A stretch of 7,385 nucleotides of DNA from Minisyncoccota bacterium (GTDB lineage: Bacteria; Patescibacteriota; Minisyncoccia; Phycocordibacterales; UBA9973): contig JAGNZX010000026.1 in assembly GCA_017984185.1 (NCBI GenBank), positions 1 through 7,385 on the forward strand, written 5' to 3'. A program made the position numbers and the translations under genes. A model generated the notes under the pieces. The model was not told the DNA's origin. It was given only the letters and a program-made list of their open reading frames with translations, and did not search any database. Of the stretch, positions 3,825 to 7,385 are shown piece after piece. Within the stretch, counting starts at the first letter, position 1; the number at the start of each line of letters is the position of its first letter.

Positions 3825-6743
3825 TTATTTTTCATCTATCAAAATTTTCTTATAAGCTTTTAAAAACATCACTCCCAAATTTTTATGTGGTGGCACATAA
3901 TTTCTAAAATCTTGAGTTTCACCAATTTTATTTTCAACCTTACTCCAAAAAGTAGGCCAATTTACCCCTTGACCTTGTAATATATTTTCATTCAACATCT
4001 GCAACAGAGGATCGTTTACTCGCATTGTCCCGGTCCCTTTGGTGGACAAGACCTGGGCTTGTGGCGACATGGCCAGCACATTTGTCATATTATTATACCC
4101 ACCGCATGACCCCAGAGACACCAACTTTGCACTATTGGGTATTTTTTCAATAGTAGCCGAAGCATGATAGCTGTGCCCTCTGTGGACTATGACTTGTGGT
4201 TGTAGTTTGCGTTCTTCGAATATTTGTTTGATGTCATCCACGCCCTCGGATTCTTTATCTGGACGGTTTGCATAGATTTCCATACGTGGACCGGCATTCT
4301 TGGATTCAAAAACTATAGAAATATAATTCGGATGCTCTTCTATCTTCCAACCAGGTTTTTGATATTGTTTATAAAAATTTAAAAAACTATTTTTACCATC
4401 TTCATCATCATAAAAGAAATATTGTTGCACATTTATATTGTCTTTGTTGACTAAATCCACCGAAGACAATTCATTTAAATCAGAAAGTTTATATCTTTCA
4501 GATATTTTTCTCACCAGGTCATTTCCACTATTAGAATTTTCGGTAAATATGCCCGCCAAAAGACCATAAACAACCTCACCTCTTTTATTTTTATCTTTGG
4601 ACACGCGCTCGTATTCACTATATACAGTCTGCTGGAGCATGCCTAAAATAGCTTGATCTTTGATTGATCCCAAAGTATCCACCACTGTCACCGCTTGAGC
4701 CAAAAAGTCTCTTTGTGTTTCTATATTCTTTACAAAATCTTTCATCAATTGAGCCCGTTTGTCTATGCTCAATGTCTTCAAAAAATCCTCGAGACGGTTA
4801 TAACTAGCAAGCAATTTTATAAATGTGCGAAAGTTTTTATGTCCGACACGATTCAACAATTCCTCACTAGATAGACCAGCTTTGGCTTGATGTTCCAAAA
4901 GGCGATTAAATATACCATTAAAAGACGAGGTGTATATTTCATCTTCAGCAGACACTAATAAAAAATAAATTTTTTCCGGAGACAAATCCTTTAATACTTT
5001 AAAACGAACTTCATCTGGGGATTCATGTAAATTATTTATCTGCTGCACAATCTCAAGAGACATATCCTTTATTTCATCTTGGACTCCATTTAGACCCAGA
5101 TGGTTGGGTTTTTTGTGCATATCGAGCAAAGCATTAAAATATTTTTTATCATCCTGAATTATTTTTCCCAAGTCTTCCACAGCCACAGCCCCAGAAGCGA
5201 CTTGGTCCAAAAACAACAAAGCCTTGCGACCAATCTGTCGATCTTGAGCTTTATAAAAATCATGTATTTTCAAAAGAGTTTTTATGCTCTCCTTCGAAGA
5301 CATTTTTAGGTCTGCCTCCAGGTCTAGAATAGAACTTAATAATGTCGGATCATTTTCTACAGCCCGCTCTATGATGTCTCGATTTTTAGAAAAAATCTCT
5401 CTTTCTTCCGGTGAAATTCCAAATCCATACAAACCAGCAAATAAATCTTGCGGGCTCTCTTCAGCCACAAATCTTGCTGTTTTTATTAAAATATTTTTTG
5501 AACCTGGAATATCTTTAAAAAAGACATAATTTTTATAAACATTCATCGGGTCTTGGTCAGATAATTCTTCGATAGTTTTACCAATCCATGGTTTATCTTG
5601 AAAGAGTGTCGCGTATTTCACAGCATTACCCGGGTTTAATCTAATAAACACCTGAAAAGCTTTCTCGACTCGCCCATCAAAATCGGGAATTACGGATTGC
5701 AGGCCCGGCATAGAACCCAGAGACTTGGCATCAAAAACGGCGCTCAGCAAAGACTCGGGCATAGCTTCTTGTTCGCTGAATGCTTTTTGAACTATATCTT
5801 GAGAATTTGGTATCGATTTATAAAAAGCATAATGAGACAATGCTCCCACATCATTTTGCTCCAATACTCTATACAATATTTTTCTCCCCCATTCCGTATT
5901 AACCAAGGTGGAAGAATGTTCCAAAGATTGTAAACCGGAATTGGGGTATCTTTTCACATAATCTTCAATCACTTTTGGCCCCCAAGGTTCATTTTCAAAC
6001 ACAGAAAAATATTTAAACACGACGAGCCAAGATGTGTTTTTACTCAAACACAAATCAATAATTTTTTTAAGTTTAATTTCTGGATTCTGTATTAAATTTT
6101 TATAATTGTTATAATTTTTTAAAAGCGTCTCACCATAATCAGCTGAATCATTTGGTTGTTTCATGCCTTCTTCTAATGCATGCTCGGTAACCTCTTTTGC
6201 AAAAGGTAAATCTTTATATTTAGTTACAAAATCCAAAGCTAGATTCCATTTCTCGCTCACGATTTTCTTTACTAAATTAGTCCCCCACTCATCTTTTAGG
6301 AAAAATTCCGCGTATCTCAAGATGAGGCGCGTGTTGTGTTCACCCTGCTGCTCCATGATGCGATCTGCGGCACTTTTCAATATCTCTCGAGATCCGGCAA
6401 TATCTTCATACAAAGGAAAATTTCCCACAGCCAGATAAGGATCTATGTTGGCTATTCTTTGAATATACTCATTTATTCCAGGATAATTATTAAAATTTGA
6501 AAGATTGGCAAAAAATAGATCTGGATTTGATACTGCTGATTCCAAAAATTTCTTTTCCAAGTCACCACTTGTTTCTTTTTGTTTTGTATCAGTCACCACC
6601 TCTTGAGCATTGACTCGGGCACTGGCGCCAGCAGATACACCAAACACCGAAGAAGCTATGACTGCCGTTCTCAGGACTTTTTTTGCTTTATCAACAATTG
6701 ATTTACTTTCTTTTTTCCGGTTTGGTGTTGCCTCCAATGACAT
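3825..6743 (-). CDS. Exported alpha-solenoid protein with C-terminal caspase-like (clan CD-type) domain
   Basis: The product is 972 residues, with no named family recognised. Residues 22-46 form a signal peptide (basic KKVLR, hydrophobic TAVIASSVFGVSAGASA, possible cleavage after ASA or VNA), so it should act outside the membrane. Residues about 80-440 hold degenerate helical repeats of roughly 30-35 residues, marked by EWG/PWG (152-154, 253-255, 284-286, 385-387) or IPxS turns (311-314, 412-415). More helical sequence runs to about 760. The C-terminal domain begins near YFFYDDEDG (775-783). It has a hydrophobic strand then HRGHSYH (His854, 857, 860), and another strand then GSCGG (Cys880), the order and spacing of a His-Cys dyad in caspase-fold peptidases. 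Activity is inferred only. The ATG at 6741-6743 sits 6 bases after an extended -10. A longer frame to 6932 would cross the upstream terminator and is rejected. AT-rich (about 28% GC at 6001-6240). Confidence 0.8.
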   Translation of the reverse strand: MSLEATPNRKKESKSIVDKAKKVLRTAVIASSVFGVSAGASARVNAQEVVTDTKQKETSGDLEKKFLESAVSNPDLFFANLSNFNNYPGINEYIQRIANIDPYLAVGNFPLYEDIAGSREILKSAADRIMEQQGEHNTRLILRYAEFFLKDEWGTNLVKKIVSEKWNLALDFVTKYKDLPFAKEVTEHALEEGMKQPNDSADYGETLLKNYNNYKNLIQNPEIKLKKIIDLCLSKNTSWLVVFKYFSVFENEPWGPKVIEDYVKRYPNSGLQSLEHSSTLVNTEWGRKILYRVLEQNDVGALSHYAFYKSIPNSQDIVQKAFSEQEAMPESLLSAVFDAKSLGSMPGLQSVIPDFDGRVEKAFQVFIRLNPGNAVKYATLFQDKPWIGKTIEELSDQDPMNVYKNYVFFKDIPGSKNILIKTARFVAEESPQDLFAGLYGFGISPEEREIFSKNRDIIERAVENDPTLLSSILDLEADLKMSSKESIKTLLKIHDFYKAQDRQIGRKALLFLDQVASGAVAVEDLGKIIQDDKKYFNALLDMHKKPNHLGLNGVQDEIKDMSLEIVQQINNLHESPDEVRFKVLKDLSPEKIYFLLVSAEDEIYTSSFNGIFNRLLEHQAKAGLSSEELLNRVGHKNFRTFIKLLASYNRLEDFLKTLSIDKRAQLMKDFVKNIETQRDFLAQAVTVVDTLGSIKDQAILGMLQQTVYSEYERVSKDKNKRGEVVYGLLAGIFTENSNSGNDLVRKISERYKLSDLNELSSVDLVNKDNINVQQYFFYDDEDGKNSFLNFYKQYQKPGWKIEEHPNYISIVFESKNAGPRMEIYANRPDKESEGVDDIKQIFEERKLQPQVIVHRGHSYHASATIEKIPNSAKLVSLGSCGGYNNMTNVLAMSPQAQVLSTKGTGTMRVNDPLLQMLNENILQGQGVNWPTFWSKVENKIGETQDFRNYVPPHKNLGVMFLKAYKKILIDEK

Positions 6744-6749
6744 AATAAA

Positions 6750-6758
6750 ATTATAACA
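6750..6758 (-). promoter_or_regulatory. Extended -10 promoter of the solenoid gene (leaderless)
   Basis: TGTTATAAT on the minus strand is a perfect extended -10. Bases 6744-6749 (6 nt) separate it from the ATG at 6743. It begins about 10 bases after the U-rich tail of the upstream terminator, so the gene is insulated from the preceding unit. Any -35 contact would fall in the terminator hairpin, which makes a -35-independent promoter likely. Confidence 0.7.
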
Positions 6759-6767
6759 CAGGCACAT

Positions 6768-6828
6768 AAATACAAAAGAAAACCGCCCGCAAGACACGCG
6801 CCCAACGGGCAGTAATCTTGCGGGCGGT
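6768..6828 (-). terminator. Nested-hairpin intrinsic terminator of the small gene at 6844-7131
   Basis: On the minus strand a perfect 12-bp stem (6817-6828 with 6782-6793) is followed by TTTCTTTTGTATTTAT. The 23-base loop contains GCCC-GTT-GGGC followed by GCGTGT. The loop core and the tail nearly match the terminator at 2341-2397, while the outer stem sequence is different. It begins 15 bases after the stop codon; CATC immediately precedes the stem in both cases. Confidence 0.88.
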
Positions 6829-6838
6829 GATGCCCACA

Positions 6839-6855
6839 CCTCCTTATTCAGGAGG
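6839..6855 (-). other. Inverted repeat spanning the stop codon of the small gene
   Basis: CCTCCT (6839-6844), a 5-base loop and AGGAGG (6850-6855) form a perfect 6-bp stem that includes the stop codon (6844-6846). In the mRNA the 3' arm is AGGAGG, an SD-like sequence, yet no start codon follows at a suitable distance. Its role is unknown. Confidence 0.4.
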
Positions 6856-7131
6856 GTTTTCGGGAAGGTCGGACGCCTCGATCTCGGCATGGAGCCGAGC
6901 CTCGAGCTCGTCTTGTCTCTTGGTGCTGGCACCGAAGACCTTGCGATTCTTCCGGCCGATACGGTAGTCGATGTAGCGAGTGATTTCTGATCTCGCTATC
7001 GACTTTGACAGCAGGTCGGGCAAGAAGATGTGATCTTCTTGGTGCTGATCACGCAGGTGCCCGTGCGGGTGCTTTTTATTGCACCACTCCGAGTCGGGCT
7101 CGTGACAAGTCACGAATCTAAGATTTTCCAA
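6844..7131 (-). CDS. Unknown 95-residue Cys/His-containing protein, stand-alone GC-rich gene
   Basis: I do not recognise this protein. The TTG start at 7129-7131 is chosen because GGAGGA (7137-7142) lies exactly 5 bases upstream. An alternative TTG at 7164 would add 11 residues but would place this strong SD inside the gene. The N-terminal 35 residues carry Cys9, His10, Cys17, His21, His23, His25, His30 and His34, a cluster that could bind a metal, though no zinc-finger family fits. Residues 36-75 are basic and probably helical (DLLSKSIARSEITRYIDYRIGRKNRK). The C-terminus is acidic (residues 72-95). No signal peptide is seen. GC is about 54% by my count. A TTGACA promoter, SD leader and terminator make it a self-contained unit like the gene at 2034-2321, which by my start choices also has 95 codons. 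Confidence 0.7.
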   Translation of the reverse strand: MENLRFVTCHEPDSEWCNKKHPHGHLRDQHQEDHIFLPDLLSKSIARSEITRYIDYRIGRKNRKVFGASTKRQDELEARLHAEIEASDLPENPPE

Positions 7132-7180
7132 GTTAATCCTCCAGGGGGTTAGACGTAGGTTCAATGAAACTTCTTTTAGG

Positions 7181-7208
7181 AGGATACAATTTTTTAGAAT
7201 TTTGTCAA
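7181..7208 (-). promoter_or_regulatory. Sigma-70 type promoter of the small gene at 6844-7131
   Basis: On the minus strand a perfect -35 TTGACA (7203-7208), again followed by AAAT, is 16 bases from TATCCT (7181-7186) as the -10. The -35 lies inside the last codons of the GIY-YIG gene, so the promoter overlaps the end of its upstream neighbour. The predicted leader is about 40-45 nt and carries the GGAGGA SD. Confidence 0.6.
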
Positions 7209-7385
7209 CAAAGCTATTTTTTTCTCCCTAGAAAGTTTTTTTATTCTCGCTTCTTCTTTCGACGCGCTGGATCTATCTTTAAATTTTTTTGAATACACCA
7301 ATTTCACCGGCCTTCGGCCAGCTGTGTATTTTGCACCAATATTTTTAGAATTATGTTCCCCCACCCGCCGTTTTAAATCTGTGGT
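7194..7385 (-). CDS. GIY-YIG nuclease superfamily protein (YhbQ-like), C-terminal part
   Basis: This is a partial gene: 63 codons and a TAA stop (7194-7196) are visible, and the start lies beyond the right edge. The protein reads VGEHNSKN, then GAKYTAGRRPVKLVYSKKF, then SSASKEEARIKKLSREKK. This is the usual second half of small single-domain GIY-YIG proteins of about 80-100 residues: the Arg/His helix, the KYT-GRRPVKLVY strand segment, and the ExxIKKLSR helix with the metal-binding Glu (residue 44 or 45 of the visible part). The missing N-terminal part would carry the GIY and YIG motifs. Members are predicted endonucleases of mostly unknown substrate, common in CPR genomes. The last codons overlap the promoter of the next gene. 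No terminator is seen after the stop. Confidence 0.85.
   Translation of the reverse strand, partial: TTDLKRRVGEHNSKNIGAKYTAGRRPVKLVYSKKFKDRSSASKEEARIKKLSREKKIALLTKF

Noticed and set aside
3802..3826. Terminator after the solenoid gene
   Set aside because: AAAAAGA pairs with TCTTTTT but the stem is almost purely A-T, overlaps the stop codon, and has no convincing GC-rich base; too weak to call.
6744..6932. Longer N-terminus for the solenoid gene starting at 6932
   Set aside because: It would read through the strong terminator at 6768-6828 and overlap the 3' end of the small gene. The ATG at 6743 has a perfect extended -10 at the leaderless spacing and is followed by a signal peptide.
7178..7183. 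Plus-strand SD-like AGGAGG
   Set aside because: No plus-strand start codon with an open frame follows; on the minus strand the same bases overlap the -10 of the small gene.
1..7385. tRNA, rRNA, CRISPR arrays and insertion sequences
   Set aside because: I saw no cloverleaf, no repeat-spacer pattern, no transposase and no terminal inverted repeats in this window.

Overview
The window looks like chromosomal DNA from a small-genome, AT-rich bacterium. I favour a Candidatus Patescibacteria/CPR lineage, but that is inference. It rests on many short stand-alone genes, a mostly AT-rich backbone, genes that begin directly at a -10 box with no Shine-Dalgarno (SD) site, and a large exported solenoid protein. 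No ribosomal or phylogenetic marker is present to confirm it.

Layout. Positions 1-197 (minus) hold the start of an unknown small GC-rich gene, which runs off the left edge. Its promoter lies back to back with that of a plus-strand RluF-type 23S rRNA pseudouridine synthase (294-1016). This gene converges on two minus-strand membrane-protein genes, a YvlD/DUF360 'phage holin' protein (1030-1431) and a DUF1761 protein (1455-1856). A second unknown small GC-rich gene follows (2034-2321, plus) with an elaborate terminator, then a VOC/glyoxalase-fold gene (2505-2984, plus). That gene converges on a stomatin-like SPFH gene (2987-3742, minus). A very large minus-strand gene (3825-6743) encodes a 972-residue exported protein: signal peptide, alpha-solenoid repeats, and a C-terminal domain with His and Cys motifs like those of caspase-fold (clan CD) peptidases. 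Upstream of it is a third small GC-rich gene (6844-7131, minus) with a terminator much like the first. The right edge holds the 3' end of a GIY-YIG nuclease-like gene (7194-7385, minus).

Two kinds of gene architecture are interleaved. The recognisable genes lack an SD and are mostly driven by an extended -10 (TGnTATAAT-like). In four of them exactly 6 bases separate the -10 from the ATG, which predicts leaderless mRNAs. The three unknown small genes are GC-richer (about 58%, 49% and 54% by my count, against about 28% in a 240-base sample of the large gene). Each has the -35 sequence TTGACAAAAT, a leader of about 40-60 nt and a clear SD. Two have non-ATG starts. The two whose 3' ends are visible finish in terminators with the same nested hairpin, GCCC-NTT-GGGC-NCGTGY, and nearly the same U-rich tail. 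This repeated self-contained unit, with its conserved RNA element, is the strongest candidate here for something undescribed. The solenoid/caspase-like protein is second. The genes do not form one evident pathway; most appear to be separate transcription units.
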